A DNA stretch of 64,000 nt, from the NCBI GenBank assembly GCA_963693285.1, contig OY848917.1, forward strand, positions 29,709,245-29,773,244, written 5' to 3'. The translations under genes and the position numbers were made by a program. The notes under the pieces are model-generated. The model did not search any database. It had not been told where the DNA came from and was given only the letters and a program-made list of their open reading frames with translations. Below, piece by piece: positions 49,371 through 60,348 of this stretch (positions within the stretch are counted from its first letter, which is position 1; every line of letters starts with the position of its first letter). The stretch is from Xestospongia muta (Eukaryota > Porifera > Demospongiae > Haplosclerida > Petrosiidae).

Positions 49371-50744
49371 TTAAATATGTATAACATTTAGGTCATCAGT
49401 TTTACAAGTAACACTATCAATGAGATGTTCATTTGGAAGTGGTCCACATAACATACTAGCCATCCAGGAATATCCACTAGCTCCTCTCACATGTACATAT
49501 GACTCTGCAAGAATTAGCAAATCAACTAAAGTGCTAATAGCTGCTGCAGTATTTTTATTTTTGCTATTACTTTTGACTCTCTCCATATGCTCTATATATT
49601 GTTGTAATGTCCGAAACCTGACTCCATCTAATTTCAAGGCCATTTCTTTCACAAAGTTTGAATCTGTTGCCAAAAATATAAGACTTTTATTTCCTATAAA
49701 CTTATTTGCTGTAGATACTGCACATTGTAATGCAATCTTCCAATTATCTTCGCCACGAAGTAGCTTTGGGTGAGGACCCTCTTCACCACCCTTCATTTTA
49801 GAGAAGCCTGTTCGTATATGTATTCCTACATAACGTTGACCAGTTAGTTCTAATTTTTCTTTAGCCTTAGATACTTCTTTTAGCAATTCTTTATCTAGTT
49901 TAAACAAATATCTAAAAACAAGTCCAAGAATGTCATCCAATTCATGATTAGAAAGCTGAGAAAGACCAGCTAAATCAAATCCTTTCCTTAACCAAACCTG
50001 ATTGGCTTTAGAAAGGTTACTGATGAGTGATACCTCCATGTTAGTCGCCATTACAACATATTGTTTCTCACCAGCTATAATTCTAAGGTATTTCTCCCAA
50101 TTTGCCAGAGACATACTGAGGTGAGGCTTGTTTCTTGTTTCTACAAGTCCAAAGCTCACAGTACGTGATGTTATGTTCTCCATATGATGACGCAAAATAT
50201 TGAAAAGGTGATTATCAGCCCAATTTATCACGTTTGGTGTCATGTAGGCCCTTTCAGCACATTCCTCAAAGTCAAGTACCAACCTCCTTTGACTAAACAT
50301 GGCTAACAAGATAGCAAGACTCATTCCTTTTAGTCGATCAGCCAGTCCACCACATACAGTATGGGCACGACATTGCCAAACTAATGTTCTTGCATGAGAA
50401 CTGTTAGTGGACATGGCATGATGGAGCTGAGCATATGCAAAGAAAACATGTAGTAGTTTACCATACTTGTTTGGAAATATTCCTTCATTTCCAGGATAAC
50501 AGGAAAGAGGTGAACCAGCTAACATTTTTCTTTGTAATTTTAATGGAGCATTGCTTAACAATTTCGTTGGAAGGTGGTCATAATGATGATTGTCCTGGAT
50601 TAAGTCATTTTTGTCCTCATCCTTCCAAAGTAACGATGGAAGTTTTACAGCCTTTGACACAGTCGGTATAAAAGTAATTAAGTAACATCCTACACCCAAC
50701 AAGAGAATTACACAGAGCCATAGAAACCTAACTTTCTGCCTCAT
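49371..50744 (-). CDS. Fucosyltransferase-like type II membrane protein, copy 5
   Basis: Single exon, 457 residues from the ATG at 50744; the longer open frame starts at GTG. It is the most diverged copy: membrane anchor FLWLCVILLLGVGCYLITF, stalk shortened (KAVKLPSLLWKDED), SFGLVETRNKPHLSMS in place of the YQELHKPYLSMS region, MATNMEVSL for MVSNLEVSL, and VRGASGYSWMAS. HIRTG and FLATDS are intact. It is the only copy without an LTR or gypsy body upstream: similarity to the other promoters ends about 60 nt before the ATG. It may therefore represent the arrangement before the gypsy insertion; that is inference. Confidence 0.75.
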   Translation of the reverse strand: MRQKVRFLWLCVILLLGVGCYLITFIPTVSKAVKLPSLLWKDEDKNDLIQDNHHYDHLPTKLLSNAPLKLQRKMLAGSPLSCYPGNEGIFPNKYGKLLHVFFAYAQLHHAMSTNSSHARTLVWQCRAHTVCGGLADRLKGMSLAILLAMFSQRRLVLDFEECAERAYMTPNVINWADNHLFNILRHHMENITSRTVSFGLVETRNKPHLSMSLANWEKYLRIIAGEKQYVVMATNMEVSLISNLSKANQVWLRKGFDLAGLSQLSNHELDDILGLVFRYLFKLDKELLKEVSKAKEKLELTGQRYVGIHIRTGFSKMKGGEEGPHPKLLRGEDNWKIALQCAVSTANKFIGNKSLIFLATDSNFVKEMALKLDGVRFRTLQQYIEHMERVKSNSKNKNTAAAISTLVDLLILAESYVHVRGASGYSWMASMLCGPLPNEHLIDSVTCKTDDLNVIHI

Positions 50745-52042
50745 TGCGTCGACCACACCTACAAACACTCCTCCGGCCCCACCTTAATTAACGAGAATTA
50801 ATATAAATATAAGTCTTGTCGAAATCTAATAATATGAATAAAATAAAAACAACTATTATTAGCACAGCTAAGTAAGCCTCACTGTACTACAAAGAGAGGG
50901 AACATCTGCCCAACTCTGTTCAATGTTGGGCAAGTAGGAATATTGTTTTTCTTTCAAGTCACATGAGCTTCATTAACCTCGCTTGCGTGGGCTCATTGTG
51001 AGGGTACTGTAGTCTGTCAGTGTGTGTGTCTATTATCCGGGCAAATGGCTTTGAACTGTTTTAACTTGGCAAGCATGGCACTATGTAATGTATTGTTGGT
51101 TACCCGTAATGGTTTTTATACATGTACCTGCACAACAATTTGTAAGTTTGTTTGGATGCTTATAGAAAAATTGAACATTCCAATTTTCAAATACTCAATG
51201 TTGTGATAATATTATAATTGGTATATTTTATGTATGATCTTACTTGTAGATATTGTAGTTTCAGTTAATTTGTGAGCACTTGTCATTAAATAATTATATT
51301 GATACCATTATATACTAAAGTAAATGCCTCTCCTCAATATGATGAAGAACTTGAGTTAGAAACTCATGGGCATCCCATATTGACATGGAGACCAGCTTGG
51401 AATAAAGTTTATAGAATGTCTTGTTTGCTAGTGTTATACTTTTTTGATTACTGTTGAGATGATTGTAGATTTCTATTGTCTGTATCATCTTAAGCCCTGC
51501 CCCTGCTGCATGTAAAATTCCTTCAATCCTTTTGTCAAGTATATACAATATAATATAGCTGAAATTATAATTATTGGCCAACATGAATATATTGTTAATA
51601 ATTACTTTTCTTACTGCATTAATCATGTTTAGCAATATACCCTAATAGGATATATGAAGTATCACTTAGAGAGTTGCATTTACAAAGCAAGTGTTTCCTA
51701 GATTCTTGATTCCTGGAGGAAGACTTTAATTAATTTCAGCTCTTAATTATCCAAACTGACACACGATTACATACATAGGGCTTTTCTTGTTTTTTTTAAT
51801 TATTCCATAAGCCACGCCCATTTATGAAAACGTAAGCCACTCACATTTATGAATTTGAAGTTTGTTCCTATGGGTAGGAGTAGTGATAATGTGATAGTTC
51901 TGATTCGTTTATTCTTGCTATCTTTCACTAGCAAGTCTTGTGTGAAGATAGGATTAATCATAGTGGATTTTGTACATAACAATTGGATTAGATGATGAAT
52001 GACTGTAGCTAAGTTGCTATAATACTACAAGAAACCCAAGAA
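50745..52042. other. Spacer; decayed repeat
   Basis: About 51320-51650 is similar to 52505-52790 and partly to 23840-24060 and 31840-32080. On the minus strand a frame reads FYKLYSKLVSMSIWDAHEFL, which could be an old exon but has no splice support. Nothing else recognised. Confidence 0.4.
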
Positions 52043-52242
52043 TCATGGTCCAAGTGGTTGAATATTCTGAGGTGGAGGTGCACCAATTATAGCTTCCGTC
52101 TTAGCGTCAGCTGCATATAATCCAGTGGCATTAATTTGATTACCTGAATAAGAAATACAGTGAGCCTTTTTAAAACATATACTTTTCACTTTTACACAAA
52201 TTCCAGGAACTTTAAATGACAAAGGACGTCTTAGTAGTAGTA
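52043..52242 (-). CDS. Last exon of an unrecognised gene
   Basis: On the minus strand an acceptor (acttacag) at 52243 is followed by an open frame ending NQINATGLYAADAKTE, IIGAPPPQNIQPLGP and a stop at 52043. It can be read straight through or with a 54-nt intron (gtgtaa ... attcag, 52144-52197), both in frame. The spliced form gives FKVPGICNQINATG. The clean ending and double frame consistency suggest a real C-terminus, but I do not recognise the family and could not find upstream exons. Confidence 0.35.
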
Positions 52243-53284
52243 CTGTAAGTAAATTAAAATAGTATTTTTGTTATTGTTACTCTTTAAAGAAAACAAAAAC
52301 TTGTTACATAAAGTCATTTCAAAGGAAATGTACAAGCTACTAATGTCATCTTTATTTCATTAATTTGTTTGGTTTTTAGGCATTCTATTTGCAGTAGTGT
52401 CACATATCTTTTATGTGACATGCTGTTCTCTCATTTGCAGGAGATTTGATAGGAGATGACAGAAAAACAGTAAGTTTTATTAGACTGTTTTTTTGAGTTG
52501 TGATGCTTGCAATGTCTCTCCTCAATATGATGAAGAAACTCATGGGCATCCCATATTGACCTGGAGCCCAGCTTGGAATAAAGTTTATGAAATGTGTTGT
52601 TTGCTAGTGTTATACTTTTTCAATTACTGTTGAGATGATAGATTTCTATTGTCTGTATCATCTTAAGCCCTGCCCCTGCCATGTAAAATTCCTTCAATCC
52701 CTTTGTTAAGTATATACAACATAACGTTAATAGCTACTTTTCTTATTGCATTGTTCATGTTCATCAATATACTCTTGTAGGATAAGAGTATGAAGTATTG
52801 CTTGCCCCCCCCCCATCAGAAAATTATAAGGGGGGGGGGGCAAATGGCCCCCCCAGCCCTCCACTTCCTACTCCACTGCTGAATAGGGTTGATGACATAC
52901 AACTCCTTATTAATGGTAAAATAACTTGAATATTGTACTTTATGTTATGATTATTAAATGTTGCTATACCTATCAGCTGCACTGAATTGGCTGACAATTT
53001 TAATGTTATTGTTGACATAGCTATGTTGTTATGTTTACAAGTGAGCAAATAACTAAACAACTTAAGTTGTTTTTGTGTGTTGCTTACCTTTGGATTAATA
53101 AAAAAATGACAAATGTGTCTTCTCTGCTCTCAGATGGGAGGTACAAAGATAATATTATTGCAATCCTTAAGGTCAACAACATGTGGTAATAATTGTGCTA
53201 TAATGTTTCTTTTTTAAATAATATAATGAGATATATACCTTGTATATACTCATTCATTTCTCTTTACAGACATGTATCCCTTTC
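52243..53284. other. Spacer with poly-C/G hAT-like scar
   Basis: Contains the repeat copy 52505-52790, and at about 52803-52866 a C run, a G run and gccctccacttcctactcca, which resembles a short hAT-derived end. No gene supported. Confidence 0.4.
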
Positions 53285-53757
53285 TCAGAATCATACATAA
53301 AAGGTAAAGCAGCAAAGAGTTCATGGAAAGTAAAGTATCTACAATAAAAATAAAGCCACCACATTCACTTTGTTTGACATGAATATATATTATTTATATA
53401 TAGCTAAACACTGTTATACTTGTAACCTGCTTGCTATTTAGTGCTATATTCCAAACAGTCAATTAATATAAACAAACTTTAAAAGTGAAACAATTGTCTT
53501 AAAATAATTCCTTCTATCAATTTCTAAAAATCATACATATGAGGTAAAGCAGCAAAGAGTTTATAGAAAGTAAAGTACCTACAAGAAAAACCAAGCCGCC
53601 AAATTCACACTATTTGACATAAATATATTTTTATATATATATAAGCACTGACTATAGTTGCAACCTGCCTGTTACTTAGAGAAGGGCTATATTACAAACT
53701 GTCAATCAACAAAACAAACTTTGAAAGTGAAAGGACTCTCTTAAAATCATTCCACTT
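53285..53757 (+). repeat. Tandem duplication upstream of the transporter gene
   Basis: Two diverged copies of a roughly 235-bp unit (about 53285-53515 and 53525-53757), each starting with an aatcatacat...ggtaaagcagcaaagagtt stretch and ending near aaacaaacttt...gtgaaa. It lies immediately 5' of the transporter start codon, so it may contain duplicated promoter elements. Confidence 0.8.
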
Positions 53758-53813
53758 TGAAAACAACATCATCCATTGAAAGCTTCATGTAGTACTTTGA
53801 TAGTCACTCTAAC

Positions 53814-55409
53814 ATGGCTAATCAAGGACAAAGTTTGAAAAAGTTTCAATGCTGTGTTAAAAGATATCGTCTGCAATGTGTTAGATCTAAAAATGCTCTC
53901 TTAGTTCTCACCTGGGATATTGCTTTCTCTTTTTATATAAGTGCATCAAGAATGATACTGATCAATCTCTTAGGACCAATACTTGTATTTGAGTTTAGTT
54001 CATCATTGTTTATAGAACTGGGTGGTTTACTGGCTGATTGTTGGATTGGTAGATATCGTGGTGTCATGGCTAGTTTTATTGTTGGATTGATAACTTGGAT
54101 AATTGTTGGTGTAAACATCATATCAACTAATACTCCTTTATTAGCACTTGGTATAGCTTCATTGCTGATTACTTCAGCATTATTTCGTGCTAATATCATA
54201 CCATTCAATATTGACCAACTAATAGAGGCTTCAGGAGATGAACTAAGCTTTATCATACAGTGGCATTTTTTGGGTTCAACTGTTGGATTTATTTTGACAG
54301 GGGCTCTAAGCTATTCAATTGCTAATGAGCAGATTGATATTTATTGGTATGTTCCTGGATATTTAAATATTTATCTTTTTGCACCTGCTGGTCTGGCCTT
54401 TTTAATTGTGGTTATAAGTCACTCACTGTTCAAGCAATGGCTAGATGTTACACACCATGGCATCAATCCTATTAAACTTGTTGCAAAAGTACGTAACTAT
54501 GCTAGGAAGAACAAACAACCAATGAATCGTAGTGCTCTTACATTTTGGTTGGACAATTACCCTCCAAGACTGGATGTAGGAAAAGAGAAATATGGCGGGC
54601 CTTTTTCAGAAGAAGAAGTAGAAGATGTCAAGACAGTACTGCGACTAATACCACTAATTCTCTGCTTTACTTGTTTTGGTTCTACATGGGATATCCAATG
54701 GAATGCAGCTTCTAAGCTAAACTTAAATGGAGAACCTGACTTTATATATGTAAACTCATCTCAAATAAATGATCAAAATGATCGAATTGAGATGATATTA
54801 TTGTATGGTAGTGTGTTTGTTGCTGCAATTCTCTTTATTCTGGTCTATCAGTTCTTGATTTATCCATGTTTCTATAATTGCATTCCTAGCATGCTCAAGA
54901 GAATAGGTCTGGGACTAGGTATCACATTAGCCATTAATGTTTCGTATATGATAATGGTGTTTATTAGTCGTTATGTGGTGAAAAGTAAAGGATGTTTACT
55001 AAATGAAGACTTTAATCTACCTTTTGATTATAAATGGCAATTAATTCCACATGTCTTTACTGGTATCAGTTACTGTCTTGTACAACTGACATCTCTTGAA
55101 TTCATATTAGCTCAGACTCCTAAATCAATGAGGGGGATATTGGTTGGATTGTGGTATGGAATAGGAGGAGTGATCTCAACAGTAAATGGTGTACTAGTTA
55201 TTCCATTTTCTTATATAAAGTCTGGTCTAGTGGGTTGCACTTTTTATTACTTTTTAACTAAGTCTGTCTTGAGTCTGTTTGTCTTGACAGTATTTCTGAT
55301 ACTAGCTAAACGATACAAGCTGCGTGTGAGAGAAAATAACATTTATACTTATATGGTGATTCATGAACACTTCACTAGATACCTTGAAGAAGAGGAGAGA
55401 TTATCATGA
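53814..55409 (+). CDS. SLC15-like: POT/PTR (SLC15-like) peptide transporter family protein
   Basis: Intronless, 531 residues, ATG in a strong context (aacATGg). It is a polytopic membrane protein with about 12 hydrophobic segments. Family marks are GGLLADCWIGRYRG (about 70-83), the KYGGPFSEEEVEDVKTVLRL stretch before the second half, and LEFILAQTPKSMRGILVGLWYG (about 427-448), which matches the EFxxxQSPxSMKGLL signature of the POT family. These carriers usually bring in di- and tripeptides, or in plants nitrate, together with protons. The ExxER motif of helix 1 is not present here: the corresponding region reads WDIAFSFYISASRM. Proton coupling is therefore doubtful, and the substrate may have changed. 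No signs of damage. Confidence 0.85.
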   Translation: MANQGQSLKKFQCCVKRYRLQCVRSKNALLVLTWDIAFSFYISASRMILINLLGPILVFEFSSSLFIELGGLLADCWIGRYRGVMASFIVGLITWIIVGVNIISTNTPLLALGIASLLITSALFRANIIPFNIDQLIEASGDELSFIIQWHFLGSTVGFILTGALSYSIANEQIDIYWYVPGYLNIYLFAPAGLAFLIVVISHSLFKQWLDVTHHGINPIKLVAKVRNYARKNKQPMNRSALTFWLDNYPPRLDVGKEKYGGPFSEEEVEDVKTVLRLIPLILCFTCFGSTWDIQWNAASKLNLNGEPDFIYVNSSQINDQNDRIEMILLYGSVFVAAILFILVYQFLIYPCFYNCIPSMLKRIGLGLGITLAINVSYMIMVFISRYVVKSKGCLLNEDFNLPFDYKWQLIPHVFTGISYCLVQLTSLEFILAQTPKSMRGILVGLWYGIGGVISTVNGVLVIPFSYIKSGLVGCTFYYFLTKSVLSLFVLTVFLILAKRYKLRVRENNIYTYMVIHEHFTRYLEEEERLS

Positions 55410-56396
55410 AGATCTGAAAGAGTGAGACACTAACGATATTAAGTTCCATTTTTCAATTGTCTTTATTGTAACAATATTCTGATATGTAACTCCCCATAAT
55501 TCAATGAGTTGTTGTTTTGTTGTTTTTTTAATTATTTCAACATGTACACAAAACTAATCAATAATAATTATTTTAAACATAAACTTTTATATGACAAATT
55601 GACAATGTTGTTTCTATCATAGATTACTAACTTATGTACAACTAACATAACTTTCTTCTTAATTTAATTTGCATTTGTACTGTTACAACAATTATGTTAA
55701 GTCATATATATACCACATGTAGAAGTTGTCATTATTTTTGAGTGAGGATATCAAGGCAAGTCAAGACAACAGGTGATGAGACATATATTCATGACTGACT
55801 GTGAACTGGAAACAAATGAAGGTCAAAGTGGATAAGTTTATTGTATGTATAATATTTATTATATTGAAAAATGTGATAAACAGTTTTGATAAGTTGATAA
55901 TTGAACTATGTTGAGAACAGTCTTAGAATTGAAACACTAGATGTTCTACCACTTCTCCATGTTAGTGTGTAAAAGTCTAATTACAATACAGCAAACCTTT
56001 TCATTTAAAGAAATTTCCTTTCACTCTTCAATTCATACTCTGTATTGACAAGTCACTCATTTTGAACTCCACAACTCCTTTATTAAAATATAAAGAACAC
56101 AGGATTTTGAGCCTCTGTCTCCTCCTGTGTTCTCTGGTTTTTAGAATGCTAGATATGGACCTCTTGCCTGTTTCTCATATCTCTGTCATCAGTAAAATTA
56201 AACTAATATTGAAGCATCCTGTTAAGTCTCTTTTAGCAAAACAACTGATTCAAAAGGTTTACAACACAATGGTACACGCATGTCTCAATATAGACGCTCT
56301 ATTGATTAGTTGTAGACAGAGCTGCCAGTAATCGTGCTTTTATAGTCAACACCACAAAAAATAAGCATACAATTATAGTGATCTACTTATATATTA
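55410..56396. other. Intergenic, no gene recognised
   Basis: AT-rich. A frame at 56062-56331 (89 codons) has no motif and no splice support; I leave it uncalled. Confidence 0.4.
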
Positions 56397-56580
56397 TTTG
56401 TTTACATACTCAATTTACGGCCTTTACTGTCCATTAAGTCAGATCAAAGATTATAGTGTCTGTATAAACTTGCTCGTCACATAATATAACTCGAATGTAC
56501 TGCTAAACTCAACAGAGTCATAATATAGCCTTGTGTCCAACCACGCTTCTATTTGCTTGTGGGAGGGGCTAGCTACGCGA
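56397..56580 (-). pseudogene. Relic of first exon and promoter of a 58172-60348 paralogue
   Basis: Matches 60300-60450, including the tactgtccattaagtca block (start codon and first codons on the minus strand, MDSKGR here against MDSKRR) and a downstream cttgtgggaggggct element in the promoter. No following exons are visible at lower coordinates, so only the 5' end survives. Confidence 0.6.
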
Positions 56581-56604
56581 GACCTGATTTTAAACTACGT
56601 ACGT

Positions 56605-57190
56605 AGCCATTACGATTTTAAACATACCTGTACGTATGTACCGTAAATACTGGCACCTGTTATTAGATTGTTCTGTAGTGTAATAGCTGAAAAAATAATT
56701 GAAATAAGTTGTGATAATTAATTAGTGGAACAAGTGATAAATACATAATTATAAACGCTGATTTTAAATTATATGGTATACCCTATTGAATGAAAATACA
56801 TAATATATCAATGAATAAAATACTTCATGTTAAAAGGATATTGGAGATTTTTTCTCGTTAATGTCAGATTTAATTGTTTCAAAATATAGTGTTATAATAA
56901 TATTTGTAGACTACTAGAATTACAGATACAAATTTTGAGCAAATTGAAGATTTTTTGATGTCTAATTTTTGTAAAATGAACCCCAATATAGTCATATTCT
57001 AGATAAGACCAAACAAAGATAAGATAAATAATCTTCTGTTTATCAATATATGCTTAAAGAGAAAAGTTTAATTGGAACATTTCAGTCTGCTTAGGAATAT
57101 AATCAATGTGGAGAAGCCATTCACAGTTTATCTTCGCAAAATAGTATCCTATATAAATCATTATAGTTAAATTATATAATTGTCATCATT
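56605..57190. repeat. Segmental duplication, copy 1 (partner 63233-63720)
   Basis: Begins agccattacgattttaaaca in both copies. Copy 2 lacks about 95 bp present here near 56975-57070. In copy 2 the segment runs straight into the 3' region of the membrane-protein gene; here a hAT remnant intervenes. Confidence 0.85.
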
Positions 57191-57240
57191 CAGAATGATG
57201 ACAACTTTACAATTTAACTAAAATGATTTATATAGGATAC
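57144..57240. repeat. 47-bp imperfect palindrome at hAT insertion joint
   Basis: Left arm 57144-57190 and right arm 57194-57240 pair with about 4 mismatches around cag. The duplicate copy has only the left arm (near 63671-63718), so the right arm was added with the inserted DNA. Confidence 0.85.
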
Positions 57241-57944
57241 CATTTACTGAAGGAAGACAAACAATGAGATCAAATCCTGATGTTACCTCTCCAAAGGATT
57301 ACTGGAAAGTAACAGTTACAATTGCCTTCCTTGACTCAATTGTTTCTGAGTTAGAGTGTAGGTTTGCACCAGAAAAACGGGCACATAATGAGGTTTGCTC
57401 CTTAATTCCTGAAATCATCACTAAAAAGGATGAAAGTGATATTAGTGACACAGCTGATCTCCTAGCTTCAAAATGGACCCATCTGATGCCATCACCAGAT
57501 AACTTTGAAAGTGAACTTAGACAATGGAAAGTACACTGTGAAAGTATCAAAGAACCAAGATCAGTAAGAGTCTACTTAAATTAGATACCGATTCTATTTT
57601 TTATCCAAATGTCAGGGAGCTATTATGTATCCTGGCAATTCTTCCAATAGGTGGTACAGAAGCAGAAAGATCATTTTCGTGTTTAAGACAGATTCACACA
57701 TGGCTGCGAACAACAATGACTTCTGACAGACTTGGCAATTTAGGTGTAATAGGGATGCAAGGATTTAATTATGAAATAAGTATAGAAAAATGTTGTGACA
57801 ATGACTTGTGGTTCAGTTCTTTTCAATTGATTAATTATTGGCTTTATTAAAATTATTTATATTAAGTAATTCATGAGAAAAGGGGGGTGGAAATCTACCC
57901 TTACCACCCCCCCACCCACCCCCTCTCCCCTGGATCAGCCCTTG
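57241..57944 (+). pseudogene. hAT transposase C-terminal half, frameshifted
   Basis: The frame 57264-57584 (SPKDYWKVTVTIAFLDSIVS, ELECRFAPEKRAHNEV) continues after a one-base shift as FYPNVRELLCILAILPIGGT and EAERSFSCLRQIHTWLRTTM, SDRLGNLGVI, to a stop at 57850. The ERSFS...LR(T/S)TM block is the hAT dimerisation region. The right end, read on the minus strand, begins caagggctgatccaggggag, a hAT-type terminus. The N-terminal zinc finger, most of the catalytic core and the left terminus are missing. The insertion lies within a segmental duplication whose other copy lacks it. Confidence 0.75.
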
Positions 57945-58171
57945 ATTCTACTAGCTTTGTCACAATTAATACAAATATACATTAACATAGTCCATCCATG
58001 TAAATATAGTAATATAATAATGACAACTTTTCTATCCTGACAACACTTTTAATTGAAAGTTCTACTGCAAACATAATATACATGTGTACAGTGGTCAGAG
58101 CAGGTATGATTGTGTATGCAGAAATGAACATGGCATTATGATAACACAATTACACCAATAAACTCCATATA

Positions 58172-60348
58172 TTAGGTGTATGCCAAAATAATAGAAAAAA
58201 TGAGAACAAAAGCAATGAAACAAGAGAACAATCCACCTACAAGCTGCAATATATAGGCACACATTCTCCACCATTTCCTTTTTGTGGACACCTCTCGTTC
58301 AGACTAAATTAGATGTAAGGAATATCTTAATAAATATAATGAACTTATTTACCGTTAAAAAAACAATCAGAGCAGTTATTGTAAAAATTAAGGAGCAAGG
58401 CCCTCCAATAATAAGGAATATTATCATTAAAATAATCGATAGAGAAAGATGGGCAAAACAATCTTTTGTATAGCAGTCATTAAGTTGATTTCTTTCATCC
58501 ATTATCTGTTGAAAATCATCAAATAAAATGTTATAATTATAAGTTAATGCACTACTTGCTGTTGACGTGATATATCTATTGCTGCAGGGTTTAAAGGAAC
58601 TGCAGCTGTTTCTATATGGTAATCCACTTTTTAAAACATAATTAATTGGACATACGTGTTTGAACAGGAGTATAATGTGGCAGTCCATATTGAAAGTGGG
58701 GCTGTAATGGTTGTACATAGTACAATCCTCGATTCTGTATATATAAAGGTATTACAATATAACACTTATTTAGAGAGACTATGTACATACTGAAATAAGA
58801 GAATTATACATAGGTATTGGAGTTGATGTTAGTTGACCTATGTTTTGTGCTGGTAACACTTGAAGATACTAAAGATAAGATAAAATTAAATAATTATTGT
58901 AATGTTCGTATCAAATAATTAAAACTCTATTTACTGAAAACTAACTGGGTTTCTGTTAGTTGCTGCAATTGAGTTATAATAAATTGATGAATCCACTTGA
59001 CTCAGTTGTACATATGAAGGAGGTGGCTGTGGTATTGAAATAGAATATTATACTTGTGCAATTACTGATACCTCTAGTGTCTCCACTGGAATAGAGCTAT
59101 TGGTTTCAGAATTAGATACATTAGGTTGCATATCATCATAAGTCTAATATATAGAGTCAAAATAACTTAGACAATCTTCGTTTCTATTATAGTACCTCTG
59201 ATGAATTTGTAGGAACTGATGAATTTAATGTATGAGGAGTCAATACATTAGAATGTGTATCTTCATATGACTATAATACAATAGAGTCATAATATCATGC
59301 AACTAATGTTTTGCTATGATGTCATTATTACCTCATTGATTTGAACATGTGTCTATATGGGATATAAGAACCATACATGATTTAATATACATGATGTTTT
59401 AACTTCACCTCATTTTGAGTGTTCACAAGAAGGTTATTGACCTATATATATATATATATATATATATAAGAATAAACATCATTATCAGATAGATGTAATG
59501 GTAATGTCATAAGATATTAAAACTAATCATTAGCATATAAGTTACTATGAAGTTTAGATAGTCAGTCCATTCAGCTTTCTTCTATACTAATTGGTTGGTG
59601 TTATATACAAGACTGACTAATATGGTAAAATTGTAATCTAATAAATCTGAGTCATGGACACATTCATGCCAAGCTATAGTAAACAAGCAATTATATATAC
59701 ATACTTACTTGATCTGTCCTTGTATGATCTATGATAGTGAAAACATGTTACCTTCATATGACTTGATGTATTTGAACTAATACCTGTTAAATTTGCTTCA
59801 TTTGATTGTGGCTCAATGTCATCATTAGTGTCCACCTAAATTAATTATTATTATATAGTGTGTGATATATTAGTACTGTTATCACAATAGAATGAACATG
59901 ACATTTAATTTAGGTTATTGTTAAAATAAGGAATATGATATATATAATCATAATAATATATTTATTTCGGTTATCTATACTTACTGGATCTAATTCTTCA
60001 TGAGATAAAGAAAGTTGTGTAGTTTCTGTAATATTCTCTATATGGTTTACTTGAGCATCAGCTATTGGTAACTCCTGTTGAGAACATGACTACAAATTGT
60101 ATAAACATAATTATAATGAACTGTATATTAACAAAACATTATCATTGTTGAGACTAAGTCCTTTTTAATCATTATTCTTATTTTGGAATATACAAATACA
60201 TATTATAATGCTTCAATTGCCCTTACCTCTTGTCCATTCTCACGTCCATTATTCACAGAGTGATGGACATGCAACACTCCTACAGAAAACCAATAGTGAC
60301 CCACTCACTAATTGTTTACATACTTGTCTTACGTCTTTTACTGTCCAT
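58172..60348 (-). CDS. 13-exon protein with Tyr-rich region and two C-terminal membrane helices
   Basis: Exons on the minus strand: 60348-60333, 60279-60227, 60089-59985, 59835-59752, 59441-59409, 59352-59332, 59270-59196, 59143-59072, 59026-58946, 58868-58791, 58734-58656, 58558-58353, 58303-58172. Phases agree throughout, total 1035 nt, 344 residues. Exons 3 to 10 are all phase 0 and as short as 21 nt. There is no signal peptide (MDSKRRVLHVHHS). The middle is Asn/Ser/Thr-rich with paired motifs SYEDTHSNV and TYDDMQPNV, then a Pro/Gln/Tyr-rich part (PPPSYVQL, YVQPLQPHFQYG). The C-terminus has a hydrophobic helix pair, SLSIILMIIFLIIGG and GGLFSCFIAFVLIFSIIL, separated by a basic loop (KRKWWRM). 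The architecture recalls CD225/dispanin-type proteins, but the match is weak. I infer a membrane-anchored scaffold with a large cytosolic region. For exon 12 the frame requires the inner acceptor at 58558. Confidence 0.7.

Noticed and set aside
52207..52469. Plus-strand micro-exons at 52207-52244 and 52441-52469
   Set aside because: Their phases do not join, and the first is better explained as the complement of a minus-strand exon with an acceptor at the same place.
56062..56331. 89-codon open frame
   Set aside because: No recognisable domain, no splice context, no conservation with the duplicated copy.
58560..58600. Outer acceptor of exon 12 giving a Gln-rich ending without membrane helices
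   Set aside because: It would stop early and lose both helices, while the inner acceptor at 58558 keeps the frame into exon 13, whose helix is also conserved at the window edge. It could still be an isoform.
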